Below are positions 9,030 through 14,745 of a stretch of DNA of 14,808 bases, piece after piece. The stretch is taken from positions 12,602 to 27,409 of the forward strand of contig DGFG01000018.1 of the NCBI GenBank assembly GCA_002391555.1, read 5' to 3'. Positions within the stretch are counted from its first letter, which is position 1; every line of letters begins with the position of its first letter. The notes below the pieces were generated by a model. The model saw nothing but the letters and a program-made list of their open reading frames with translations, was not told the origin of the DNA and did not search any database. A program made the translations under genes and the position numbers. Origin of the DNA: Firmicutes bacterium UBA3906. Its GTDB lineage: Bacteria; Bacillota; Clostridia; Caldicoprobacterales; DTU083.

Positions 9030-9098
9030 CACGAATGCTTGATTTTGTCTTTACCCGGCGGCAAAAACAAAGCATAATTATTATCTCGATATTAGCTT

Positions 9099-9135
9099 AA
9101 AAAATTAGCCCCAGCAAATGATTATTTACTGGGGC
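9099..9135 (-). terminator. intrinsic terminator of the tRNA-Arg gene
   Basis: On the minus strand the bases at 9135-9108 fold into a continuous 12-bp stem (GCCCCAG outer part, one G-U, AAAT inner part) with a four-base loop. T6 (complement of 9099-9104) follows shortly. It lies just 3' of the encoded CCA of the tRNA. Confidence 0.85.
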
Positions 9136-9137
9136 AT

Positions 9138-9214
9138 TGGCGTGCCCGAAGGGATTCGAACCCCTGGCCTCTTGATTCGTAGTCAAGCACTCTATCCAGC
9201 TGAGCTACGGGCAC
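9138..9214 (-). tRNA. tRNA-Arg (anticodon ACG)
   Basis: A complete 77-base cloverleaf with CCA encoded. The acceptor stem is GTGCCCG/CGGGCAC (7 bp), the D stem GCTC/GAGT, the anticodon stem CTTGA/TCAAG around CTACGAA (ACG at complement of 9178-9180), the variable loop 5 bases, and the T stem AGGGG/CCCTT with TTCGAAT. The discriminator is G. The ACG anticodon, with A34 normally converted to inosine, reads CGN arginine codons, which are a minority here beside AGG. It is a single tRNA unit with its own promoter and terminator. Confidence 0.98.
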
Positions 9215-9242
9215 ATGCACCTTAAAAATTGACTGCCTATCT

Positions 9243-9271
9243 ATTTTATTATTTAAAGGCCATAATGTCAA
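9243..9271 (-). promoter_or_regulatory. sigmaA promoter of tRNA-Arg
   Basis: On the minus strand, consensus TTGACA (complement of 9266-9271), a 17-base spacer and TAAAAT (complement of 9243-9248). Transcription would start near 9236, about 22 bases before the mature tRNA 5' end. The strength fits a stable-RNA gene. Confidence 0.85.
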
Positions 9272-9297
9272 CTGTAAAATGCTGCCCAAATAGGATT

Positions 9298-10263
9298 TTA
9301 AGCTCTAGCCACCCTGTATGCATCGACTTGTTTATTGATATTTAGCTTCATATCCTTAAACAATGAAATAGTACCAGCCAGGCCTATGACTATTCCTATA
9401 AGTAGGTTTATAATAACCCCTCTTAGTATGCCAGTTGTTGAATCTTTAAGTAGCTCTATAAAGACTCCAAAAGTCTGACCAAGGGAGGGTGATATATCAA
9501 AGACCTCCTTTAGTGCTGCACTTACTTGGAGTAGATTGGCTACTAGCTCTGCTAATACTATTAGAAATATTGTAAGGCCCCCGACAATCCATGGGGTCAG
9601 TTTACCTATCCTAGCTCCTAGTAGCTTGTAGCCCTTTAAGGAAAGGAACATAATCAAAAAGCCTATAATACCTACATACCATCCATGATAGGATAATAGG
9701 ATCCAGGGTATTGTAGCTAATAGGCCACCTAATAGTGCCCCAATAAAGCCAAGGCCATATTTCTTTTCCTCGCTACTAAACTCTTGTTCAGCCTTTATGT
9801 ACTCTTGCTCTAAATGGTCATAGCAGGTCCCACAAAGGGGTACTAGGATATTGTCAAATAGTGTCTCTTGTGTTCCAAAATCGCTACTGCAAATAAAGCA
9901 GTTATCAGTGGCACTGATCCCTAGCTGGCTCAAAAGGTCTGTGATCTGGTCAAAAAAGCTACCTATATCCTCCTGTGTCATGGCCTTCATTGTAGCCTCT
10001 GTAAAGGATACTCTTAAAAGATTACCACATGACTTGAAAATACCATGTTCGACGATCCTTAGCCCTTCTTTGTTTTCCTCTATTGCCCTGTAGATATCCA
10101 CACTTTCTGACTCTGTCAGGCTAGGTAGGGCGGTTAAAACTAATCTTATATTACTAGTATCAAATACAGTAAAATAATAGCCCCTGTACTTTCCATAAGC
10201 CTGATTTCTTATAAGCTTCCAACTGTAGCTTTTGGCCCATTCGGTCATGCTATTGGTATTCAT
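9298..10263 (-). CDS. unrecognised membrane protein with an internal zinc ribbon
   Basis: I do not recognise this 321-aa protein. Residues 1-118 are soluble and mixed alpha/beta in character. A short zinc ribbon follows, CFIC (122-125) and CGTC (144-147), resembling treble-clef CxxC-CxxC knuckles. A charged linker (about 150-168) leads to about four hydrophobic segments near 170-190, 192-208, 224-246 and 280-302. The C-terminus is basic. There is no signal peptide, so the ribbon half is probably cytosolic. The ATG start is preceded by AAAGGGG about 7 bases upstream, and a good promoter lies at 10345-10373. The 53-aa multi-CxxC protein is the next gene upstream on the same strand. A sensor or scaffold role is only a guess. 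Confidence 0.75.
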   Translation of the reverse strand: MNTNSMTEWAKSYSWKLIRNQAYGKYRGYYFTVFDTSNIRLVLTALPSLTESESVDIYRAIEENKEGLRIVEHGIFKSCGNLLRVSFTEATMKAMTQEDIGSFFDQITDLLSQLGISATDNCFICSSDFGTQETLFDNILVPLCGTCYDHLEQEYIKAEQEFSSEEKKYGLGFIGALLGGLLATIPWILLSYHGWYVGIIGFLIMFLSLKGYKLLGARIGKLTPWIVGGLTIFLIVLAELVANLLQVSAALKEVFDISPSLGQTFGVFIELLKDSTTGILRGVIINLLIGIVIGLAGTISLFKDMKLNINKQVDAYRVARA

Positions 10264-10344
10264 ACTTAAACCCCTTTCCCCCTAGAAAGTATTTTTAATT
10301 ATCCATCAGCCAATGACATTAACCCCTTTTTAGATATTTCTTAC

Positions 10345-10373
10345 ATTATACATTAATTTGTAACATTTCACAA
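10345..10373 (-). promoter_or_regulatory. sigmaA promoter of the zinc-ribbon membrane protein gene
   Basis: On the minus strand, TTGTGA (complement of 10368-10373), a 17-base spacer and perfect TATAAT (complement of 10345-10350). The predicted leader is about 75 bases. It lies downstream of the terminator of the small upstream gene, so the two genes appear to be separately transcribed. Confidence 0.7.
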
Positions 10374-10413
10374 TTTTTTATGTCGAAATCTAAATTTGAA
10401 AAGCAAGCATAAA

Positions 10414-10431
10414 GGCCCCTTTAAAGGGGCC
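10414..10431 (-). terminator. palindromic hairpin after the 53-aa zinc-ribbon gene
   Basis: GGCCCCTTTAAAGGGGCC is a perfect 18-base palindrome 8 bases past the TAG stop. On the minus strand it is followed by TTTATGCTTGCTTTT, a moderate U-tract. A stem of at least 7 bp with a TTAA loop is plausible as an intrinsic terminator. Confidence 0.65.
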
Positions 10432-10439
10432 AATTCGAG

Positions 10440-10601
10440 CTAGGAATCTGCTTGCTCTGTCAGCTCGTCAAAGCAGGCCTGGCAATAGCCCTGATATTGG
10501 TCCCCGCAATCATCGCATACAGATTCACTACATTCAGGGCAGGTCCTAGCATAGCTAGGCCTTAAGTCAGAGCCGCAGATTGTACAGCTTGCATAAGTCA
10601 T
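10440..10601 (-). CDS. small four-CxxC zinc-ribbon protein (53 aa)
   Basis: A short gene easily missed by length filters. ATG at 10601-10599, TAG at 10442-10440. An AGGTGA ribosome site lies about 6 bases upstream and a terminator palindrome just downstream. It encodes eight cysteines as four CxxC knuckles: CTIC (6-9), CPEC (21-24), CDDC (29-32) and CQAC (40-43), enough for two zinc ions. The remainder is acidic (tail ELTEQADS) with no membrane segment. The function is unknown; comparable tiny zinc ribbons are often adaptor or regulatory proteins. No clear promoter is seen upstream: on the minus strand a TATAAT (near 10695-10700) lacks a -35. The regular Cys spacing and control signals make a chance frame unlikely. 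Confidence 0.8.
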   Translation of the reverse strand: MTYASCTICGSDLRPSYARTCPECSESVCDDCGDQYQGYCQACFDELTEQADS

Positions 10602-10741
10602 ACTCTCACCTAACTTTTCTTTTTTCCTTATTTTGCCCCCAGTATCAAGAATTCTATTCAGCTCCTACTGCTTTTTTCTAGGCTCATGCTTTTACCAATT
10701 ATAAATATCCACTTTTCCTGCTATAGCTAAAGCTTTATTTA

Positions 10742-10769
10742 TTGACAAAAAAAATCATTCTGTTACTAT
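10742..10769 (+). promoter_or_regulatory. promoter of the decarboxylase beta subunit unit
   Basis: Consensus TTGACA (10742-10747) and an extended -10 TGTTACTAT (10761-10769), with 16 bases between -35 and -10. TATTAA (10767-10772) with a 19-base spacer is an alternative. The leader would be about 97 bases. The rest of the 271-base gap (10602-10872) holds the start signals of the minus-strand 53-aa gene and A/T-rich DNA, including a TATATATATA run shortly before the ribosome site. Confidence 0.6.
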
Positions 10770-10786
10770 TAAATATGTATATTATA

Positions 10787-10826
10787 AGAGGATATTTTAG
10801 CTAATACCCCTCTACCTATAAAGGTA
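10787..10826 (+). other. two small hairpins in the oadB leader
   Basis: AGAGG (10787-10791) pairs with CCTCT (10809-10813), and inside it TATT (10793-10796) pairs with AATA (10803-10806). Directly after, TACC and GGTA flank TATAAA (10813-10826, sharing one base with the first stem). Neither is followed by a U-tract. They could stabilise the mRNA or be chance pairing in A/T-rich DNA. Confidence 0.25.
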
Positions 10827-10872
10827 ATAATATATATATATACAACAATTTTAAAGACAGAAGGGATTAAAA

Positions 10873-12045
10873 ATGGGGACATATGAACAGCTCCTTGAGG
10901 GCTTTACAGGTTTTACCTGGCAACACGCAGTAATGCTAGTAATCGGTGCAGTGCTAATCTATCTGGCTATTAAGAAAAAATATGAACCACTTCTACTTCT
11001 TCCAATAGGCTTTGGAGCCATACTAGCTAACATACCCTACTCTGCAGCCATAGGCGAGGAGGGCTTTCTAACAATACTCTACAAGGCTGGTATATCCAAC
11101 GAACTTTTTCCAATCTTAATTTTTATCGCAATCGGAGCAATGATAGATTTTTCACCTCTACTAAAGCAACCAGTAACTCTTTTCTTTGGCGCAGCTGCCC
11201 AGTTTGGAATCTTTGCAGCAATGCTACTGGCCGCCTCAACAAACTTAATTGAAATACCAGAGGCCATAGCAAACTTTATGGGACTGGATCCAAGCGCCCC
11301 ACTCTTTTCACTTAAAGAATCAGCTGCTATAGGTATAATCGGTGCAGCAGACGGGCCTACCTCAATTTTTGTGGGCAACAAGTTTGCCCCAAGGTATATA
11401 GGGGCAATAACAGTTGCTGCCTATTCCTATATGGCCCTAGTACCTATGATACAGCCACCTGTTATAAAGGCTTTGACAACAAAGGCAGAGCGAAAGATCC
11501 GAATGGATATCGACTACGATGTAAAGGTATCAAAGACAGTTCTTATACTTTTCCCAATTATGGTCACAGTTGTAGCAGGTATAGTAGCTCCAATATCAGT
11601 ACCCCTAATCGGGTCTTTGATGTTTGGTAACCTGGTCCGTGAGTGCGGTGTCCTAGAGCGCTTGTCACAGACAGCCCAAAATGAACTAGGAAATATCGTA
11701 ACTCTCCTACTTGGTATCACAATTGGTTCTACCATGGTAGCCGAACAGTTCCTAAGGCCACAGACCTTAGTTATACTACTAATTGGCCTATTGGCATTTG
11801 TCTTTGACACAGCCTTTGGAGTCTTGTTTGCCAAGTTTGTAAACCTCTTTTTAAAGAAAAAGATAAATCCCATGATAGGCGGTTGTGGAATCTCAGCATT
11901 CCCAATGTCAGCCCGTGTAGTACAGCAGATGGCTCAAAAGGAAGACCCAACTAACTTTATTCTAATGCCAGCCATTGGTGCAAATGTGGCAGGACAGATA
12001 GGATCAGTAATAGCAGGATCAATAATCCTAGCATTACTCGGATAG
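10873..12045 (+). CDS. Na+-translocating decarboxylase, beta subunit (OadB/GcdB/MmdB type)
   Basis: The integral membrane subunit of biotin-dependent decarboxylase pumps. It decarboxylates carboxybiotin and couples this to Na+ export. The 390-aa length is typical. The signature GAADGPTSIFVGNKFAP includes the essential Asp, here Asp160. The C-terminal ion-pathway motifs SAFPMSARVV (341-350) and GANVAGQIGSVIAG (369-382) are present. About nine membrane segments are expected. The start is an ATG with GAAGGGA 7 bases upstream. A 39-aa gamma-like peptide follows immediately. No carboxyltransferase (alpha) or biotin carrier gene is nearby, so the substrate (oxaloacetate, methylmalonyl-CoA, glutaconyl-CoA or malonate) cannot be told. 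Confidence 0.95.
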   Translation: MGTYEQLLEGFTGFTWQHAVMLVIGAVLIYLAIKKKYEPLLLLPIGFGAILANIPYSAAIGEEGFLTILYKAGISNELFPILIFIAIGAMIDFSPLLKQPVTLFFGAAAQFGIFAAMLLAASTNLIEIPEAIANFMGLDPSAPLFSLKESAAIGIIGAADGPTSIFVGNKFAPRYIGAITVAAYSYMALVPMIQPPVIKALTTKAERKIRMDIDYDVKVSKTVLILFPIMVTVVAGIVAPISVPLIGSLMFGNLVRECGVLERLSQTAQNELGNIVTLLLGITIGSTMVAEQFLRPQTLVILLIGLLAFVFDTAFGVLFAKFVNLFLKKKINPMIGGCGISAFPMSARVVQQMAQKEDPTNFILMPAIGANVAGQIGSVIAGSIILALLG

Positions 12046-12060
12046 GAGGCTTATAGCAAT

Positions 12061-12180
12061 ATGGATATATTCTTGGATGCATTAAAGGTTATGGGTATAG
12101 GTGTTGGCGGCGTATTCCTAGTCCTACTAGTTTTCTATATCCTAGTTAAATTGATGATGAGGATTTTCCCAGTAGAATAA
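12061..12180 (+). CDS. OadG-like small membrane subunit of the decarboxylase (39 aa)
   Basis: ATG at 12061, TAA at 12178-12180. Its AGGAGG ribosome site overlaps the stop codon of the beta-subunit gene, so the two are co-transcribed and probably translationally coupled. The peptide is one membrane helix: a short N-terminal stretch (MDIFLDALKVMGIG), a hydrophobic core and the basic end KLMMRIFPVE. The pattern GIGVGG(V)F...KLM resembles the membrane anchor of OadG-type gamma subunits, which hold the alpha and beta subunits together. It lacks the Ala/Pro-rich linker and zinc-binding tail of long OadG proteins. It was identified by position and pattern. Confidence 0.8.
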   Translation: MDIFLDALKVMGIGVGGVFLVLLVFYILVKLMMRIFPVE

Positions 12181-12188
12181 AAAAATAA

Positions 12189-12221
12189 TTTAATCTATAC
12201 AGACAGTTTTTATAGATTGAA
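12189..12221. repeat. inverted repeat upstream of the structured RNA
   Basis: AATCTATA (12192-12199) and TATAGATT (12211-12218) are a perfect 8-bp inverted repeat with an 11-base centre. Flanking TTT/GAA extends it to 11 with one mismatch in DNA (a G-U pair in RNA). It spans the -35 region of the candidate promoter for the RNA at 12236. No U-tract follows on the plus strand, so it reads more like an operator than like the terminator of the decarboxylase unit. Confidence 0.45.
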
Positions 12222-12229
12222 CATATAAT
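12200..12229 (+). promoter_or_regulatory. candidate promoter of the structured RNA
   Basis: A perfect TATAAT (12224-12229) has a weak -35, CAGACA (12200-12205, four of six matches to TTGACA), at 18 bases. Transcription would start at about 12236, only five bases before the first base of the closing helix. That placement is the main reason to believe it. Confidence 0.45.
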
Positions 12230-12235
12230 TATAAG

Positions 12236-12449
12236 AAAAACATAGGTGTTTATGGATTTTCAGTTCCTTAGGTAAGGGGTGCTAAAGCATGAGTTTACCA
12301 GCAACTAGTGTCTGTCACATAGCAGGTATTAGTTTGGTTGCTAACAAGCACAATTGGTTGGATTTTCCCCCAACTAACTGTACTTTAGTTCCCTATTCCC
12401 TTGTCTATTATCTAAGTGGCTGAAAGCATAGGTGCCTATGATTTTTTTT
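12236..12449 (+). ncRNA. candidate structured RNA: free small RNA (6S-like) or leader switch
   Basis: About 210 non-coding bases fold as one unit. Closing helix: 12241-12254 pairs with 12427-12440 (14 contiguous pairs, four G-U in the middle); TTTCAG (12258-12263) with CTGAAA (12420-12425); CC (12266-12267) with GG (12418-12419); TTAG (12268-12271) with CTAA (12412-12415). Inner helices: TAAGGG (12273-12278) with CCCTTG (12398-12403), and CTAAAG (12282-12287) with CTTTAG (12383-12388). Terminal hairpins: AGCAA...TTGCT (12300-12342, with CTA/TAG stacked) and TTGGTTGG/CCAACTAA (12354-12377). A T8 tract (12442-12449) ends it. Length and rod-like closing stem recall 6S RNA. I found no T-box, cobalamin, lysine, M-box or ydaO consensus. 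The fold was made by eye; the class is unassigned. Confidence 0.5.
12427..12449 (+). terminator. intrinsic terminator ending the structured RNA
   Basis: CATAG (12427-12431) and CTATG (12436-12440) close a GTGC tetraloop. Upstream AAA can also pair with T bases beyond a mismatch, and T8 follows at 12442-12449. The stem is short, but the U-tract is the longest in the window. The same bases form the 3' side of the RNA's closing helix, so two pairings compete. It would also stop read-through from the decarboxylase genes. Confidence 0.65.
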
Positions 12450-12585
12450 GCTTTAAATTTGCCTATCAAGGCAAAGTTCCTAACCCGTGTATATATATAA
12501 TGCACGGCTGTAACCCGACCCGATAGGTGGATAAGTCAGCCTGTCTTTAAATAGAAAAACTAGACAAAAAGGAGAAGAAAAGAAA
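12450..12585 (+). other. leader region of the pyrophosphatase gene with three small stems
   Basis: After the terminator three potential stems follow: TTTGCC/GGCAAA (12458-12475), CCGTGT/GCACGG (12484-12507, with a TATATATA loop) and GGCTG/CAGCC (12506-12541; overlaps the previous stem, so not simultaneous). TAACCCG occurs twice (12481-12487 and 12511-12517). A perfect TATAAT (12496-12501) could be the -10 box of the pyrophosphatase promoter, though no acceptable -35 lies at 16-18 bases. The ribosome site AAGGAG (12569-12574) ends the region. No known riboswitch was recognised. Confidence 0.35.
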
Positions 12586-14622
12586 ATGATTTGGACTTAT
12601 GTTTCACTCATCGTTGCAGCCATCGCTATAGCTGTTGCAGCCTACTTCTACAAATGGGTTGAAAAGCTACCTGTAGCAGAGGGCAAAATAGCAGGCATCG
12701 GTCAACTAATCAGGCAGGGAGCCTTTACCTTCTTAAAGGTAGAATACCGAATCCTAGCTATCTTTGTTAGTGTTGTAACTGTTATTATCTTTGTTATATT
12801 CCCTTCACCCATTTGGGAAGGTAAGGTGGGGCCAAATATCATAGCTGCCCTATCCTATATCCTCGGCGCCCTCTTTTCTGGCATTGCAGGCTACGTAGGT
12901 ATCAGTATTGCCACTATAGCAAATGTAAGGTCTGCATCTGCTGCCAAGTCAGGCCTCGCTCCCGCTTATATGGCAGGCTTTCGTGGCGGTGCTGTTATGG
13001 GTATGGCTGTTGTAAGTACAGCCCTAGCAGGAACAGCCCTACTACACCTTTTAACTGGATCTGCAGATATTGTTATGGCATTTAGCTTTGGTGCTAGCTC
13101 TCTGGCCCTCTTTGCAAAAGCAGGTGGCGGTATCTTTACAAAGACAGCAGATATTTCAGCAGACCTAGCTGGTAAGGTAGAACTAGGCATCCCTGAAGAT
13201 GACCCAAGAAACCCCGCTGTTATTGCAGACAATGTTGGTGATAATGTTGGTGACGTAGCTGGTATGGGTGCTGACCTATTCGACTCTCAGGTTGCTGCCT
13301 TAGCAGCTGCCCTTGTTATAGCAGCTCCACTAGGCCAGATACAGGTTATCTTCTGTTTCTCAGCCCTTGGTTTACTTGCCTCTATTATCGGTGTACTCGT
13401 AGCCCGTGTTAGTGATACTGGAGACCCTGGCAAGGCCCTAAACAGTGGTACCCTCCTAACCTGTGGAGTATTTGCAGTACTTACCCTGGTTGCCACCCTT
13501 TTATCTGGTTTCGAAGTCCGGATATGGGGAGCAGCAATAATAGGACTAGTTGTTGGCGTTATTATCGGCTTTACCAGTGACTACTTTACAGGTGACGGCA
13601 AAAAGCCTGTTTACAAGGTAGCAGAAGCCTGTCAAAATGGTCCTGCCTTTACCATACTAACTGGTTTTTCCTATGGTCTTGTTAGTATCATGCCCTCTAT
13701 AATTGGTATTGGTCTAGCTGCCCTTGGAGCATACAAGATACTAGAGCCCCTCGGCGGCAACTTCCCCATGTTTGGTATCTCAATATCAGCAATCGGTATG
13801 CTATCTATAATTGGTATGATAATTTCAAACGATGCCTACGGGCCAATCGTTGATAATGCCCGCGGACTTGCAGAGATGGGCGACTTAGGTGATGATGTCC
13901 TAGATATCACTGATAAACTTGACGCTGCTGGTAACACTGCCAAGGCTATCACCAAGGGCTTTGCTATCGGTGCAGCTGGCCTTACAGTCATAGCCCTTTT
14001 AGGAGCCTTCCAAGAGGTTGTAAAGGGAATTACCGGTGATGTCATTGAGTTTAGTATGATGGACCCCTTGGTCTTTTTCGGAGCACTGGTTGGAGCGGCA
14101 ATCCCAGCAGTATTTTCAGCTATGCTAATGATTGGGGTTAACAGAAACTCACAAAAGATGCTAGAGGAAATTCACACACAATTTGATACAATAGAAGGCC
14201 TTAAAGAAGGAAAAGAAGGAGTAGCTCCTGACTATGACAAATGTATTGATATAGCAACAAAGGGTGCTATAAAAGAGCTAATCCCAGCAGGCCTTGTTTC
14301 AATACTATTGACCCTTATTGTAGGCTTTGTAGGTGGCGTTTTGGCTGTTGGTGGCTTCCTGATTGGTAATATTGTAACAGGCCTATTCTTGGCCCTGCTT
14401 ATGAGTAATGCAGGTGGTCTTTGGGACAATGCCAAAAAGTATATCGAAGAAGGTAACTTCGGTGGCAAGGGTAGTGATGCCCACAAGGCAGCGGTTATTG
14501 GTGATACTGTAGGTGACCCCTTTAAGGACACAGCAGGTCCATCAATCAATACCCAGATTACTGTTGTCTCACTAGTTGCTTCAATTGCAGCCTCCCTATT
14601 TGTTGTCTTTTCAATATTCTAA
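12586..14622 (+). CDS. hppA: membrane-bound H+-translocating pyrophosphatase, K+-independent type
   Basis: Hydrolyses cytosolic pyrophosphate and pumps ions outward across the cytoplasmic membrane. The 678 aa with about 16 helices are typical of bacterial enzymes. Active-site loops are present: DISADLAGKVELGIPEDDPR (189-208; S191 and A195 replace the usual G and V), NVGDNVGDVAGMGADL (216-231) and GDTVGDPFKDTAGPS (639-653). The K+-dependence position in GNTAKAITKG (449-458) carries Lys453 and Thr456; Lys here is the hallmark of K+-independent enzymes, whose characterised members pump H+. In ADLFDSQ, Asp233 stands where many relatives have a coupling Glu (ADLFESY/ETY). The start is an ATG with AAGGAG 11 bases upstream. 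Frequent GGT/GTT codons suggest high expression. It is monocistronic, with a strong terminator. Confidence 0.95.
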   Translation: MIWTYVSLIVAAIAIAVAAYFYKWVEKLPVAEGKIAGIGQLIRQGAFTFLKVEYRILAIFVSVVTVIIFVIFPSPIWEGKVGPNIIAALSYILGALFSGIAGYVGISIATIANVRSASAAKSGLAPAYMAGFRGGAVMGMAVVSTALAGTALLHLLTGSADIVMAFSFGASSLALFAKAGGGIFTKTADISADLAGKVELGIPEDDPRNPAVIADNVGDNVGDVAGMGADLFDSQVAALAAALVIAAPLGQIQVIFCFSALGLLASIIGVLVARVSDTGDPGKALNSGTLLTCGVFAVLTLVATLLSGFEVRIWGAAIIGLVVGVIIGFTSDYFTGDGKKPVYKVAEACQNGPAFTILTGFSYGLVSIMPSIIGIGLAALGAYKILEPLGGNFPMFGISISAIGMLSIIGMIISNDAYGPIVDNARGLAEMGDLGDDVLDITDKLDAAGNTAKAITKGFAIGAAGLTVIALLGAFQEVVKGITGDVIEFSMMDPLVFFGALVGAAIPAVFSAMLMIGVNRNSQKMLEEIHTQFDTIEGLKEGKEGVAPDYDKCIDIATKGAIKELIPAGLVSILLTLIVGFVGGVLAVGGFLIGNIVTGLFLALLMSNAGGLWDNAKKYIEEGNFGGKGSDAHKAAVIGDTVGDPFKDTAGPSINTQITVVSLVASIAASLFVVFSIF

Positions 14623-14696
14623 GTAGGCTGCAAAAGGTGACTAAGATAATACTTGCCTTAACCTAGCTAGATAGACTATAACTAATGGAAAAGAAA

Positions 14697-14737
14697 AAAG
14701 CTGATTCCTCTTTTGTTTAGGAATCAGCTTTATTTTT
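14697..14737. terminator. bidirectional intrinsic terminator after hppA
   Basis: AAAGCTGATTCC (14697-14708) and GGAATCAGCTTT (14720-14731) form a perfect 12-bp stem with an 11-base loop. Plus-strand transcripts continue ATTTTTATT. Minus-strand transcripts read TTTTTTCTTTT. It can stop transcription from both sides, consistent with a convergent gene at the right edge. Confidence 0.92.
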
Positions 14738-14745
14738 ATTCTAGG

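Noticed and set aside
9024..9077. 17-codon plus-strand frame beginning ATGAAACACGAATGC
   Set aside because: It is short, has no proper ribosome site and overlaps the better-supported leader hairpin of the MATE gene on the other strand.
9851..10093. 80-codon plus-strand frame opposite the zinc-ribbon membrane protein gene
   Set aside because: It is antisense to a gene with a good promoter, a good start and a zinc-ribbon motif; its own translation has no domain features.
10829..10842. TATATATATATA run before the oadB start as a microsatellite or phase-variable tract
   Set aside because: It is short and lies in generally A/T-rich leader DNA; nothing shows that its length affects the promoter or reading frame.
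12240..12440. T-box, cobalamin, lysine, M-box or ydaO riboswitch
   Set aside because: None of the sequence marks I know for these classes (for example the UGGNACCGCG T-box) are present, so no named class was assigned.
12500..12526. Eight-codon upstream frame (ATG CAC GGC ...) in the hppA leader
   Set aside because: There is no ribosome site, and the ATG overlaps a TATAAT and a hairpin; chance is the simplest explanation.
11079..14549. Several minus-strand frames opposite the decarboxylase and pyrophosphatase genes
   Set aside because: They are shadows of conserved membrane-protein genes, with repetitive Ala/Pro/Ser/Thr-rich products and no start signals.
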